Positions 1 through 8,380 of a DNA stretch of 64,000 nucleotides are shown in pieces. A model generated the notes under the pieces. That model was not told the origin of the DNA, did no database searches, and saw only the letters and a list, made by a program, of their open reading frames with translations. Source of the DNA: Streptosporangium album (GTDB taxonomy: Bacteria; Actinomycetota; Actinomycetes; Streptosporangiales; Streptosporangiaceae); the NCBI RefSeq assembly GCF_014203795.1, contig NZ_JACHJU010000001.1, forward strand, positions 434,001 through 498,000. Reading direction: 5' to 3'. The translations under genes and the position numbers were made by a program. Every line of letters starts with the position of its first letter. The first letter of the stretch is position 1.

Positions 1-228
1 CAGCCGGAGATCCTGATCGGCCGCACGGCTCATTACCTCGCACGCAGGATCGTCCCGGCCCTTCAGCGCCGCCAGCAAACACGCCTCCCTGACCTTCGCC
101 GGGACCTCCGACCCATGCGTCGACAGCAGGTCGAACACCCCTGGCCGGTAGATCGCGGTCGTCGCGAACGCCAGACTGATCAGCAGGACGAACGCGGACG
201 CGGTGGCCGACGGGATGCGGCCGTTCAT
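1..228 (-). CDS. Hypothetical small membrane/exported protein, 3' part outside window
   Basis: The gene is read on the minus strand from an ATG at 228 and runs off the left edge, so only about 76 residues are visible. It begins MNGRIPSATASAFVLLISLA, a short polar start followed by a hydrophobic segment (about residues 8-25) that fits a signal anchor or signal peptide. The rest is charged and has two cysteines (a CLLAALKGRDDPACE-like stretch). Its start overlaps the stop of the upstream gene as ATGA, which implies translational coupling. I do not recognise the family. Confidence 0.5.
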   Translation of the reverse strand, partial: MNGRIPSATASAFVLLISLAFATTAIYRPGVFDLLSTHGSEVPAKVREACLLAALKGRDDPACEVMSRAADQDLRL

Positions 229-671
229 GACGGCTTGCGGGCGAGCTCGCTCACCACCGCATCGGCCAGCGCATCGGCCTGTGTCTCCGATATGCCTATC
301 CGGCGCGCCTTCCGGTACGCGACCTTCCGGATCTCCGCCAGCCGGGCCGGCGGCAACGGCGGCGGGCCCTCGGGCAGCTCCCTCGGACGACGGCGCAACC
401 GGCCGATCAGCCGACCGGTCCACGAGCCGACATCCTTGCCCACATCCATGAGCACCGTGGTCACGACGCCGGAGACGATCGCCGTCACCAGCATCTCGTC
501 CACCCCTGGCAACCCGAACCCGAGCGGCTCCCGATGAGACCTCGACCTGTTCCTGCCGCCGAGCGCGTCCCAGGTCTGATCGAACAGGGGCAATTCGGAA
601 GGAGCGATTCTCGTCACGACTCGACGGCTGAGATCCTTGGCGAACACATCGGACACCTGGGCCTCCAACAC
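225..671 (-). CDS. Hypothetical actinobacterial protein with one membrane segment
   Basis: This is a protein of about 148 residues of unknown function. The N-terminal part carries the stretch RVVTRIAPSELPLFDQTWDA, which resembles a domain I recall from uncharacterised actinobacterial proteins ('APEELPLF' type); that is memory, not a search. A hydrophobic segment near the middle (MLVTAIVSGVVTTVLMDVG, from about 494) is followed by a basic, Arg/Pro-rich tail. The start is uncertain: GTG at 671 is used because it begins the conserved-looking part. GTG at 749 and ATG at 494, the latter with a good AGGGGTGG ribosome site, are alternatives. It is coupled by ATGA to the next gene downstream. Confidence 0.5.
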   Translation of the reverse strand: MLEAQVSDVFAKDLSRRVVTRIAPSELPLFDQTWDALGGRNRSRSHREPLGFGLPGVDEMLVTAIVSGVVTTVLMDVGKDVGSWTGRLIGRLRRRPRELPEGPPPLPPARLAEIRKVAYRKARRIGISETQADALADAVVSELARKPS

Positions 672-799
672 GGGAATTCTGTTCCCTGAAATATAGGCAG
701 CCCCGAGGTCCGCTGTCTGTGAATCATTACACTCTGGACCAGCTCGCACTCTCCGCCACTTTTACCGTATAACGCACCCTGCGGCTTGCGGCAAGGCCC

Positions 800-1014
800 G
801 GGGCATGCTGCCTCATCGCGCGGGCACGAATGGTCGTGCTCTCGCTGGGGCCTGGTGAAGGGACGATGTGGAACTGCACGAGGCCCTCCGCGCTCTTCCT
901 CCCGAACGGCTGATCCTGCTCGTCCCCATGGACCGAGAGGAGTATGCGGAGTTCCGCTCGCGCGTGCAAGCCGCCTTGGGGATTCGAACCCCAGACCCCT
1001 TCATTACGAGTTAG
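800..1014 (+). pseudogene. C-terminal fragment of a hypothetical actinobacterial gene, frameshifted
   Basis: On the plus strand one frame reads ARMVVLSLGPGEG up to about 860. The next frame continues with DDVELHEALRALPPERLILL and VPMDREEYAEFR. One missing G in the GAAGGGACGAT stretch near 860 accounts for the change of frame. The composite looks like the C-terminal end of an actinobacterial membrane protein of unknown role (from memory). From 969 onward its codons run straight into the tRNA-derived sequence, so the natural C terminus is lost. The fragment appears to have been cut when an element integrated at, or left, the tRNA end. Confidence 0.45.
969..1010 (-). other. 3' half of tRNA-Thr (anticodon CGT), probable attachment-site scar
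   Basis: On the minus strand the DNA reads as an anticodon loop CTCGTAA, a perfect T arm (TGGGGTTCGAATCCCCA) and the 3' acceptor strand AGGCGGC plus discriminator. The anticodon CGT would decode ACG (Thr). Sequence upstream of the loop has no D arm and no matching GCCGCCT acceptor strand, so this is not a working tRNA. A 3' tRNA half next to a tyrosine integrase remnant (1600-2160) is the usual footprint of an integrated plasmid or phage: one end keeps the whole tRNA, the other the duplicated 3' part. Confidence 0.7.
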
Positions 1015-1022
1015 AACACGAT

Positions 1023-1111
1023 CGTCCAGGACCCTCCACAGCCGTCTTCCGGGCCTGCTCGGGCGGGCTTCATGAGATCCCTCAGTCCACGGTCGTCCAG
1101 ATCCGTCCAGA
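1023..1111. repeat. Short direct repeats CGTCCAG(A/G), candidate integrase arm sites
   Basis: CGTCCAGA occurs at 1094-1101 and 1104-1111, exactly 10 bp apart, and CGTCCAGG at 1023-1030. Ten-bp spacing puts repeats on the same helical face. They lie between the tRNA fragment and the HEPN-like gene, where arm-type binding sites of a tyrosine integrase would sit. The role is an inference. Confidence 0.3.
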
Positions 1112-1165
1112 CCCGTTGTTAGCACCCGCGTTAGCAAGATCGATAATTGCGGCTGGTGGTCACCC

Positions 1166-1576
1166 CTACTGCCTTCGCACGTAATGGAGTAGGCGCACAG
1201 CCTCAACGGTCACTTCCTGCTGAAGAGCAAGATCTCGTTGGAGATCCTGCTTGTCGTACAACTCGTCCCCCATCGTGCTTACCACGGGCACCCACTCGCC
1301 GCCGTCGCCGGTTGCGTAGTCCCTCCAGACTGATCCAATGTCCACCGTGTTATGTGCGGCATGGTTACGAGCTTTGATCGCGTGATCAAGAAGGTCTAGA
1401 GTGTCCGCCCAGGCGTCTCTATCACCAGCACTGAGCCGAGCCTCTATCTCCCTCAGCCGTTGCCCTGCCGTACGCCGTCTCCTCACAGTGGACGGATCGA
1501 GATGATCCAAAATCGCACCTAGAACATCTTCTACCTCGGCCGCCTGCGCGATTATCAGCCCGCGGAGTCGATGCAT
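1166..1576 (-). CDS. HEPN-like domain protein
   Basis: This is a helical protein of about 136 residues starting at ATG 1576 (MHRLRGLIIAQAAEVEDVLG). It contains an RNHAAH hexapeptide, which matches the Rx4H signature of HEPN domains; those are often RNases in toxin-antitoxin and defence loci. The region around it (DLLDHAIKARNHAAHNTVDI) fits the HEPN/MAE_28990 style of 'R-N-x-x-x-H' helices. The open frame extends upstream to 1672, but that part overlaps the integrase remnant on the other strand, so I use the internal ATG; the ribosome site is weak. No antitoxin-like partner is visible beside it. Its place inside the element scar suggests cargo of the mobile element. Function is inferred from the motif only. 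Confidence 0.5.
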   Translation of the reverse strand: MHRLRGLIIAQAAEVEDVLGAILDHLDPSTVRRRRTAGQRLREIEARLSAGDRDAWADTLDLLDHAIKARNHAAHNTVDIGSVWRDYATGDGGEWVPVVSTMGDELYDKQDLQRDLALQQEVTVEAVRLLHYVRRQ

Positions 1577-1599
1577 CGAAACTGAGGTGCCCCGAACCT

Positions 1600-2160
1600 T
1601 CCGGACATTGGCCCGACTACGCGCCGCTGATCCTCCTGGGTGCTGCGGCCGGTCTCCGGCAAGGAGAAGCACTCGGCCTGGCTGTCGACCGGATCAACTT
1701 CGCCGAGGGCATGTTGACGGTGGACCAGCAGGTCGTGGTGATCGATCGGCGTCCAACGCTGGCTCCGCCGAAGACGAGAGCATCCGTCCGCAACGTCCCG
1801 ATACCGGCCGTTCTCGCCGATGCGCTGGCCGAATACATCGACAGGCACAAGCCTGAGGATGTGCTGTTCCGGACGACGCGCGGGAACCTGGTCCGTCGCG
1901 ACTATTTCAACGCCGACGTCCTGAAGCCCGCGATCTTCTCAGCGGGGGTGCCGGTGGACATGACGTTCCACGATCTGCGGCACACCTTCGCCAGCACGGC
2001 ACTCGCCGAGGGCGTGCCCATCTCCGAGGTGTCCCGGTGGCCCGGGCACGAGTCCATCACCACGACCGTGGATCTCTACGGGCATCTGGTCCCGGAGGCA
2101 TCCGAGCGGGCTCGCACGGCCCTGGACCACGCCTTCGCCGCGGCGCTCAGACTTACGTGA
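1600..2160 (+). pseudogene. Tyrosine recombinase (phage/ICE integrase), C-terminal remnant
   Basis: The frame opens about 1600 with HWPDYAPLILLGAAAGLRQG, which carries the first catalytic Arg of the tyrosine recombinases in the GLRQGEAL motif. It continues through a conserved PIPAVLADALAEYIDRH region to the HDLRHTFAS box (catalytic His and Arg) and ends with GHESITTTVDLYGHL, where the Tyr of DLYGH is the nucleophile. About 186 residues remain where the family has roughly 370-400. The arm-binding and core-binding N-terminal domains and any start codon are missing, and a HEPN-like gene begins on the other strand at the break. It cannot be a working integrase. Confidence 0.8.
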
Positions 2161-2235
2161 ATGTGCCCCCATTGTGTCCTCTGAGCACTTCGATCTTGCC
2201 GAGCGGAGGCTCCGCCGCAGGTCAGAGGAGGAAAG

Positions 2236-2638
2236 GGCGGACGAGTCGGCCTGTAGGCCGGGTTTTGTCCTTCACTCGCGTGAAGGGGCGACCATCCATC
2301 TAGGGCCGGCGTTGCCGACGGCCTCAAGCGGTCTACCCGCGCGGCTCGGGCGGGCAGCCCTCAAACGTCGCGCGCGGGACGCTCCGGAGAGCGTCCCTTC
2401 TTGACCTTGCTCCGGGTGGGGTTTACCAAGCCGCCCACGTCACCGTGGGCGCTGGTGGTCTCTTACACCACCGTTTCACCCTTACCTCCCTTTCGGGAGG
2501 CGGTCTGTTCTCTGTGGCACTGTCCCGCGGGTCGCCCCGGGTCGGCGTTACCGACCACCCTGCCCTGTGGAGCCCGGACCTTCCTCGGCGGGTCTCCGAA
2601 GAGACCCGACGCGGCCGCCCGGCCGGCTCGTCCGCCGT
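2236..2638 (-). ncRNA. rnpB: RNase P RNA (bacterial type A)
   Basis: On the minus strand the 5' end gives GGCGGACGAGCCGG and the 3' end gives CCGACTCGTCCGCC, which close the P1 helix. Near the 5' end lies the conserved GAGGAAAGTCCGGGCTCC (complement of about 2569-2586), a hallmark of RNase P RNA. The interior has the expected conserved stretches, for example GGGTGGTCGGTAACGCCGACC and GTAAACCCCACCC. Length is about 400 nt, normal for actinobacteria. It is the catalytic RNA that trims the 5' leader of tRNA precursors. Ends are set by P1 pairing and may be off by a few bases. Confidence 0.93.
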
Positions 2639-2645
2639 GTCTCCC

Positions 2646-2673
2646 AGCCTAACGGTTCCCCAGTGGTCTCCAA
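2646..2673 (-). promoter_or_regulatory. Candidate promoter of rnpB
   Basis: Minus-strand TTGGAG (2668-2673) and TAGGCT (2646-2651) are separated by 16 bp. They resemble -35 and -10 boxes of the housekeeping sigma factor, and transcription would start just before the P1 helix of rnpB. Confidence 0.45.
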
Positions 2674-2828
2674 CCGAACGGCAAGTCGCCTCCGGTGGAA
2701 TGGGGACCAGGCCGACCCCCGGGGGTCACGAGCATCCGGGGGACGACCGATGAGAGCACGACCGGCCGGGCCGGGTGGGCACCGTACGACGAGGCCCTTC
2801 GCATCCGCGTGGGCGGGCGACCGCCGGT

Positions 2829-4085
2829 TCAGCGCAGATGCGAGGTGTCGTTGAACGCCTTGACCACTGCCGGCCCGTCGGCGTAATACTCGATCTGGGA
2901 CAGGGCCGCCAGATCAAGATGCATGCGGTACAGCGCGTCCAGGGGAGCCAGCAGCGCGAGCCGGAGCAGCATCTTGATCGGCGTGACGTGGGAGACGGCC
3001 AGGACCGTCCTGCCCTCGTAACGCTCGACCAGCCGGTCCCCGGTCGCCTGGACCCGCCGCGCCGCCACCTCGAAACTCTCCCCACCCGGCGGCGCGGCGG
3101 ACGGGTCCGCCAGCCACGCGGCGAGCTCGTCCGGCCAGCGGCGCTGGATCTCGGTGAACGTGTATCCCTCCCAGTCACCGAAGTCGGTCTCCCTGAGCCC
3201 CTCCTCGACGGCCACCTCCAGCCCGAGCCGGGTGGCGACGATCTCGGCGGTGGCGCGGGCCCGCCTCAGCGGGGAGCTGACGACCACCTGGATGCCGTAC
3301 GGCTCGCGCGACAGCCTGGCCGCGACGGCCTCCGCCTGGGTGATGCCGTTGGCGGTGAGCTCGGGGTCGCCGAGCCCGGAGAACCTGCGCTCGGCCGAGA
3401 GCGGGGTCTCGCCGTGCCGCAGCAGGAGCAACGTGGTCGCCACGGTCGTGGGCGGGCGCCAGCCGGTGCCCGCCGCCACGGGTGCCACCGCCTCCTGCCC
3501 CGCTGAGACGTCGTCGGAGCCGAGGAGGTCGAGGAGGGAGTCCTGCGCGGCGGCCGGAGAGGCGGAAGCCCTGGCCTTACGGCCGGGCCCCCCCGCCGGG
3601 GAGCCGGCCAGTCCGTTCTCCCGGGAGCCGGGGGAACCCGTGGCCGAGGAGCCGCTGAGCCGCCAGGGGCGGCCCTTGGCGGCGGCGTCCATGGCCTCGT
3701 TGGCCAGCCGGTCGGCGTCCTTGTTCTTCTCCCGGGGAATCCACCGCCAGGTGACCCTGAGCCGCCTGGCCAGGGCGGCGGCCTCCAGCGCGAGCGGGCG
3801 CAGACCCTCGTTCTTGATCTTCCATCGGCCGGCCATCTGCTCGACGACCAGTTTGGAGTCCATCCGGACCTCGACGGCCGCGCCGTCCCCGGCGAGGGCG
3901 AGGAGGGACTGCAGTCCCGCGATCAGCCCCCGGTACTCGGCGACGTTGTTGGTCTGGGTGCCGATCGCCTCGGCGGTCTCGACCAGGACCTGGCCGTCCG
4001 CGGCGTCCTTGACGACGGCGCCGTAGCCGGCGGGCCCGGGGTTGCCCCGGGACCCGCCGTCGGCCTCGATGACGTAGGAGGTCAC
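2829..4085 (-). CDS. Bifunctional RNase HI / histidine phosphatase (alpha-ribazole phosphatase-like)
   Basis: This protein of 418 residues joins two enzymes. Residues 1-140 are RNase HI: Asp9 (EADGGSRGNPG), Glu50 (NNVAEYRG), Asp76 (RMDSKLV) and Asp125 (NKDADRLAN) form the metal-binding carboxylate set that cuts RNA in RNA-DNA hybrids. After a Ser/Gly/Ala-rich linker (about 140-210), residues 217-418 are a histidine phosphatase with RHGE (phospho-accepting His224) and a later SHVTPIK His. In mycobacteria the same fusion (Rv2228c) has RNase H activity and alpha-ribazole phosphatase activity in cobalamin synthesis. The GTG start at 4085 overlaps the previous stop as GTGA, which sets the start and implies coupling. 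It is the last gene of a three-gene unit. Confidence 0.9.
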   Translation of the reverse strand: MTSYVIEADGGSRGNPGPAGYGAVVKDAADGQVLVETAEAIGTQTNNVAEYRGLIAGLQSLLALAGDGAAVEVRMDSKLVVEQMAGRWKIKNEGLRPLALEAAALARRLRVTWRWIPREKNKDADRLANEAMDAAAKGRPWRLSGSSATGSPGSRENGLAGSPAGGPGRKARASASPAAAQDSLLDLLGSDDVSAGQEAVAPVAAGTGWRPPTTVATTLLLLRHGETPLSAERRFSGLGDPELTANGITQAEAVAARLSREPYGIQVVVSSPLRRARATAEIVATRLGLEVAVEEGLRETDFGDWEGYTFTEIQRRWPDELAAWLADPSAAPPGGESFEVAARRVQATGDRLVERYEGRTVLAVSHVTPIKMLLRLALLAPLDALYRMHLDLAALSQIEYYADGPAVVKAFNDTSHLR

Positions 4086-4822
4086 AGCCCCGACTCGGCG
4101 GTGCGGACGAGGATGCGGCGGCATTCCTCGCAACGGATGACCTCGTCGTGGGAGGACGCCTTGATGCGGTTGATCTCGGCGATGGACAGGCTGGTGCGGC
4201 AGCCGAGGCAGCGGGCGCCCTGCAGCATCGCGGCTCCCACCCCGAACTGCTCCCGGAGCTTCTCGTAGAGGGCCAGCAGGTCGGCGGGGATGTCGGCGAC
4301 GATGCCCGAACGCCTGCCCTTGACCTCGGCGCTCTCCTTGTCGATCTCGGCGAAGGCGGCGTCCCTGCGGTCTTCGGCGGCGTCGCGGCCGGCGGCGAGC
4401 CTGTCGCGCTCAGCCACGATCTTGGCCACCTGCGCGTCGGCCGTCTCCCGGCGCTCCATGATCTCCAGCACGACCTCCTCCAGGTCGCCCTGGCGGCGGT
4501 TGAGGGAGATGATCTCGGACTGGAGGCTGGCCAGGTCCTTCGGGGAGGACACCTGGCCGGAGTCGAGCCGCTTCTGGTCCCGCTCGGCGCGGACGCGGAC
4601 CGAGTCGACGTCCGCCTCGGCCTTGGTCTGCTCGCGGGCCAGGTCACCCGCCTCGGTCTCGGCGGCGATCGCCTGGGTCGCGAGCCTCGCCACGCGGGCG
4701 GAGATCTCATCGATCTCGGCCAGCTCGGGCAGGGTGCGACGACGATGGGCCAGCCGGTCGATGACGGAGTCGAGTTCGGCCAGGTCGAGCAGACGCTTCT
4801 GGGCTGCCGGGGCTGCTTTCAC
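4082..4822 (-). CDS. Coiled-coil C4 zinc-ribbon protein (Rv2229c-like)
   Basis: This protein of 246 residues has a long helical coiled coil (about residues 10-180) rich in Ala, Glu, Arg and Leu. It ends in a zinc ribbon made of CLGC and CEEC pairs. Its family (COG1579) is widespread in actinobacteria and sits between Nif3 and RNase H genes; the biochemical role is not established, but nucleic-acid binding is assumed for the family. GTG at 4822 is chosen because it gives a GTGA overlap with the upstream stop and has GAGGA six bases before it. Confidence 0.85.
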   Translation of the reverse strand: MKAAPAAQKRLLDLAELDSVIDRLAHRRRTLPELAEIDEISARVARLATQAIAAETEAGDLAREQTKAEADVDSVRVRAERDQKRLDSGQVSSPKDLASLQSEIISLNRRQGDLEEVVLEIMERRETADAQVAKIVAERDRLAAGRDAAEDRRDAAFAEIDKESAEVKGRRSGIVADIPADLLALYEKLREQFGVGAAMLQGARCLGCRTSLSIAEINRIKASSHDEVIRCEECRRILVRTAESGL

Positions 4823-5655
4823 TTCAAATCCTCGCACTCTGCTTTTGTATTCCAGGCGTCCGTGACCGTCTCGGATACGCGCGTCTCAACAGTAATCCCC
4901 TTCTCGGCCAATCCGGACGTCAGACGGCGTGCCGCCTCGGCCAGCCAGGGCCATTCGGTGGCCCAGTGGGCGGCGTCGATCAGCGCGGGGCCGCCGGGAG
5001 CCTCCATGAATTCGCTCGCCGGGTGGTGGCGGAGGTCGGCGGTGAGGAAGACGTCCACGCCGGCGGCGCGGGCCGTACCGAGGAGGGAGTCTCCCGATCC
5101 CCCGCTGACCGCGACCCGCCGGACCTCGCGGTCGAGGTCGCCGGCGACCCGCAGGCCGCCCGCCGTACCGGGGAGCCCGCGCGCGGCCTGCCGGGCGAAC
5201 GCGTGCAGGGTGAGCGGGGCGGGCAGTGTGCCGATGCGGCCCAGACCGCGCCGGGGATCGTCCGGCGAGGGCTGCAGGGGGGTGAGCGGGCCGGTCAGGC
5301 CCACGGCGCGGGCGAGCGCGTCGGAGACACCGGGGTCGGCGACGTCGGCGTTGGTGTGGGCGGTGAAGAGGCCGACGTCGTTTCTGATCAGCGTGTGGAC
5401 CAGGCGGCCCTTGAAGGTGGTGGCCGCGACGGTCGTGGTGCCGCGCAGGTAGAGGGGGTGGTGGGTGACCACCAAGTCGGCGCCCCATTCCAGGGCCTCG
5501 TCGGCGACGGCCGCCACCGGGTCCACCGCGAACAGGACCCGGCGCACCTCGGAGGAGGGGTCTCCGCAGACGAGCCCGACCGCGTCCCACGACTCCGCCC
5601 ATCGGGGATCGTAGGCCGACTCAAGCTCTTGAACGACATCGGCGAGGGTAGGCAC
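4819..5655 (-). CDS. Nif3-like dinuclear metal centre protein
   Basis: This protein of 278 residues belongs to the Nif3/YbgI family, annotated as 'GTP cyclohydrolase 1 type 2', although the true reaction is unsettled. Metal ligands are visible in THHPLYLRG (His65, His66), HTNAD (His100, Asp104) and the C-terminal DAAHWATEW segment (the His and a nearby Glu). The N terminus (MPTLADVVQELESAYDPRWAESWD) is typical of the family. It is the first gene of the Nif3 / zinc-ribbon / RNase H unit. Confidence 0.9.
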   Translation of the reverse strand: MPTLADVVQELESAYDPRWAESWDAVGLVCGDPSSEVRRVLFAVDPVAAVADEALEWGADLVVTHHPLYLRGTTTVAATTFKGRLVHTLIRNDVGLFTAHTNADVADPGVSDALARAVGLTGPLTPLQPSPDDPRRGLGRIGTLPAPLTLHAFARQAARGLPGTAGGLRVAGDLDREVRRVAVSGGSGDSLLGTARAAGVDVFLTADLRHHPASEFMEAPGGPALIDAAHWATEWPWLAEAARRLTSGLAEKGITVETRVSETVTDAWNTKAECEDLK

Positions 5656-5827
5656 GTGCGCAGACTACCGGCCTGTATCCCCGCGCAGGGGAATCGCCTA
5701 ATGTAAGCGGATCACCACCCTCGAAGGGCCGGCCCGTCGGTGCCTCCTCCCGAAAGGGTCCGGCCCCGGCTGGACCGTGAGGCTCCGCGTTGACCGGCAC
5801 CAGCCGTCACGGACGCAAGGAGTGCGG

Positions 5828-7300
5828 ATGAGCCCGACCATCGCGATCATCGGCGCCGGGTTCGGCGGGCTGTGCATGGCCATCCAGCTGGAGCGGGCGG
5901 GGATCCGTTCCTACACGGTCTTCGAGAAGGGACCCGGTGTCGGGGGCACCTGGCGGGACAACACCTATCCGGGTGCCGGGTGCGACGTCCCCTCGCATCT
6001 GTACTCCTTCTCCTTCGAGAGATACTCCAGCTGGACCCGCCGCTATCCGGGACAGCCCGAGATACTCGGCTATCTGGAGAGGTGCGCCGACAAATACGGC
6101 CTGCGCCCGCGGATCCGGCTGAACACCGAGGTCACGGCCGCCGCCTTCGACGAGTCGCTGGGCAGGTGGCGGGTGCACACCTCCTCCGGTGAGGAGCTCT
6201 TCGACGTGGTGGTGTCGGCGGTGGGGCAGCTCAACCGCCCGCGGCTGCCCGGCATCCCGGGGATGGCGGACTTCGCGGGCGCGGCGTTCCACTCCGCCCG
6301 CTGGGACCACTCCCAGGATCTGACGGGCAGACGGGTGGCGGTGATCGGGAACGGGTCGTCGGCGGCGCAGCTCATCCCTCGGGTGGCCGAGGCCGCCGGG
6401 CGGCTGGACGTCTTCCAGCGCACCCCGAACTGGGTGATCCCCAAGCCCGACGCCGTATTCGGCGGAGCCGTCCGGACGGCCCTGCGCCGTCTGCCGTTCC
6501 TGCAGCGGGGCTACCGCGAATGGATCTACCGTTACGCCGAGGCGACCCTCTACCGGGCCCTCGCGGGCGGGTGGAGCGCCGGACTTCTGCGCAGGCGCGC
6601 CCTGGACCACCTGCACCGCCAGGTCCAGGACCCGCGGCTGCGGGCCAAGCTGACCCCCGGCTACCCGGTCGGCTGCAGGCGGGTCGTCATCGACAGCGCC
6701 TTCTATCCCGCGCTGACCCGTCCCAACGTCGACCTCGTCACCGAGCCGATCGTCCGGATCACCCCGGCGGGCGTCGAGACCACCGCCGGCCTCCACGAGG
6801 CGGACGTGATCGTCTACGCCACCGGGTTCCAGGGCACCGGTTTCCTGACCCCCATCGACGTCGTCGGCCGCCATGGGCGCCGCCTGGCCGAGGAGTGGAA
6901 GGACGGGGCCGAGGCCTATCTCGGCATCGCGGTGCCGCACTTCCCGAACCTTTTCCTGCTGTACGGGCCCAACACCAACCTCGGGCACAGCTCGATCGTC
7001 TTCATGATCGAGTGTCAGGTCCGATACATCATGGGCTGCCTGCCGCACCTCGCGCGGAGGGGGCCGATGGAGGTGCGGCCCGAGGCGATGGACGCGTGGC
7101 GGCGGAGCCTGGAGCGGGCCATGGACACCATGGTGTGGGGGGCGGGCTGCACGAGCTGGTACAAGAACGCGGCGGGCCGGGTGACCAACAACTGGCCGTC
7201 TCCGACGCCGGTCTACCGTAGGCTCACCCGGGCGCCCCGGCCCTCGGCGTTCCGTTTCGCGCGCGGACCCGTCCGGACAGCGGGGGCGGACTGTCGATAA
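5828..7300 (+). CDS. Flavin-containing Baeyer-Villiger-type monooxygenase
   Basis: This protein of 490 residues has two Rossmann motifs, IIGAGFGGL (FAD, about 8-15) and VIGNGSSA (NADPH, about 172-180). Between them lies FAGAAFHSARWD (149-160), which matches the FxGxxxHxxxW(P/D) fingerprint of Baeyer-Villiger monooxygenases. GTWRDNTYPGAGCD and ADVIVYATGF are also family-typical. Such enzymes insert oxygen next to a ketone using NADPH and O2. Start ATG 5828 has AAGGAG before it. It faces the same way as the dipeptidase operon downstream but is separated by 42 bp, so co-transcription is possible. The substrate cannot be told from sequence. Confidence 0.88.
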   Translation: MSPTIAIIGAGFGGLCMAIQLERAGIRSYTVFEKGPGVGGTWRDNTYPGAGCDVPSHLYSFSFERYSSWTRRYPGQPEILGYLERCADKYGLRPRIRLNTEVTAAAFDESLGRWRVHTSSGEELFDVVVSAVGQLNRPRLPGIPGMADFAGAAFHSARWDHSQDLTGRRVAVIGNGSSAAQLIPRVAEAAGRLDVFQRTPNWVIPKPDAVFGGAVRTALRRLPFLQRGYREWIYRYAEATLYRALAGGWSAGLLRRRALDHLHRQVQDPRLRAKLTPGYPVGCRRVVIDSAFYPALTRPNVDLVTEPIVRITPAGVETTAGLHEADVIVYATGFQGTGFLTPIDVVGRHGRRLAEEWKDGAEAYLGIAVPHFPNLFLLYGPNTNLGHSSIVFMIECQVRYIMGCLPHLARRGPMEVRPEAMDAWRRSLERAMDTMVWGAGCTSWYKNAAGRVTNNWPSPTPVYRRLTRAPRPSAFRFARGPVRTAGADCR

Positions 7301-7342
7301 CGTCTGAGGCGACGAGAGACACCCGCGAAGAAGGGCCTGCCC

Positions 7343-8380
7343 GTGTCCGCTGACCTCCACCGTGACGCCGTGGTCGCCGATACCCACAACGACCTGCTGA
7401 TGGCCGTCACGGCACGGCCTCCGCGACAGTGGGCGTCGTTCTTCCGCGAGCGCTGGCTGCCCCAGCTCCACGAGGGCGGGGTGAACCTGCAGGTGCTGCC
7501 GGTCTTCGTCGACGACGCCTACCGGCCGGAGGGGGCGCTCAGGCAGACCCTGCGCATGATCGAGTGCGCGCACACGCTGGCCGAGGGCAACGCCGACGCC
7601 GTACGGCTCTGCGTGGACGGCGCGCAGATCGACGAGGCGCTCGGCGAGGGCAGGATCGCCCTGGTGCTGGCGCTGGAGAGCGCCCCGGGCCTGGACGCCA
7701 GCGTGGAGCTGCTGCCCACCCTGCACCGGCTGGGCGTGCGGGTCGCCTCGGTCGCGCACTGGGGCCGTACGGCTCTGGCGGACGGCAGCGGCGAGGACGC
7801 CACCGGCAGCAGGCTCACCGCGGCGGGGGTGGAGGCGGTCCGGGAGATGGAACGCCTCGGCATGATCTTCGACGTCTCGCATCTGGGAGCCTCCGGGGTG
7901 GGACACGTGCTGGAGCTGGCGACCCGGCCGGTGATGGCGACCCACTCCTCGGCCCGCGCCCTGCGCGAGCACCACCGCAACCTGACCGACGACCAGATCC
8001 GCGCCATCGCCGCGACCGGCGGCGTGGTCTGCGTCAACTTCCTGGCGGCCTTCCTGTCGGAGGACCCGGCCGAATACACCGTGGACCGGCTGGTGGACCA
8101 CATCGAGCACGTCGTGAGCGTCGGCGGGATCGACCATGTCGGACTCGGCCCCGACTTCATCCGCGAGGTCATGCACGACGTCACCCCGCCGTGCTGCGAG
8201 GGGTTCAGCTACAGCGGCGTCGACGCCATGGCCGCCATCCCCGGGCTGGCGGGCCCCGGCGGGCTGCCGCTGGTCACCGACGCCCTGCTCAAGCACGGCT
8301 TCGCCGACGAGGAGATCGTCAAGATCCTCGGCGGCAACGTCCTCCGGCTGTTCCGCGCCGAGCTGGGGGTGCCCGCGTGA
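7343..8380 (+). CDS. M19 membrane-dipeptidase family peptidase
   Basis: This protein of 345 residues carries DTHNDL at 13-18 (His15 and Asp17 bind the first zinc). The bridging Glu lies in LVLALESAPGLD, and further ligands in DVSHLG and THSSARAL. Family members hydrolyse dipeptides and often accept a D-residue at the C-terminal position. No signal peptide is seen, so it should be cytoplasmic. The GTG start follows GAAGAAGGG. The stop overlaps the M20 gene as GTGA, making it the first gene of a four-gene run whose later members suggest D-amino-acid use. Confidence 0.88.
   Translation: MSADLHRDAVVADTHNDLLMAVTARPPRQWASFFRERWLPQLHEGGVNLQVLPVFVDDAYRPEGALRQTLRMIECAHTLAEGNADAVRLCVDGAQIDEALGEGRIALVLALESAPGLDASVELLPTLHRLGVRVASVAHWGRTALADGSGEDATGSRLTAAGVEAVREMERLGMIFDVSHLGASGVGHVLELATRPVMATHSSARALREHHRNLTDDQIRAIAATGGVVCVNFLAAFLSEDPAEYTVDRLVDHIEHVVSVGGIDHVGLGPDFIREVMHDVTPPCCEGFSYSGVDAMAAIPGLAGPGGLPLVTDALLKHGFADEEIVKILGGNVLRLFRAELGVPA

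Noticed and set aside
969..1045. A complete tRNA on the minus strand
   Set aside because: Only the anticodon loop, T arm and 3' acceptor strand fit. There is no D arm and no matching 5' acceptor strand.
5807..8296. A minus-strand open frame of 829 codons
   Set aside because: It is antisense to the monooxygenase and dipeptidase genes and has Gly/Arg/Val-rich low-complexity sequence with no domain. It is a GC-rich shadow.
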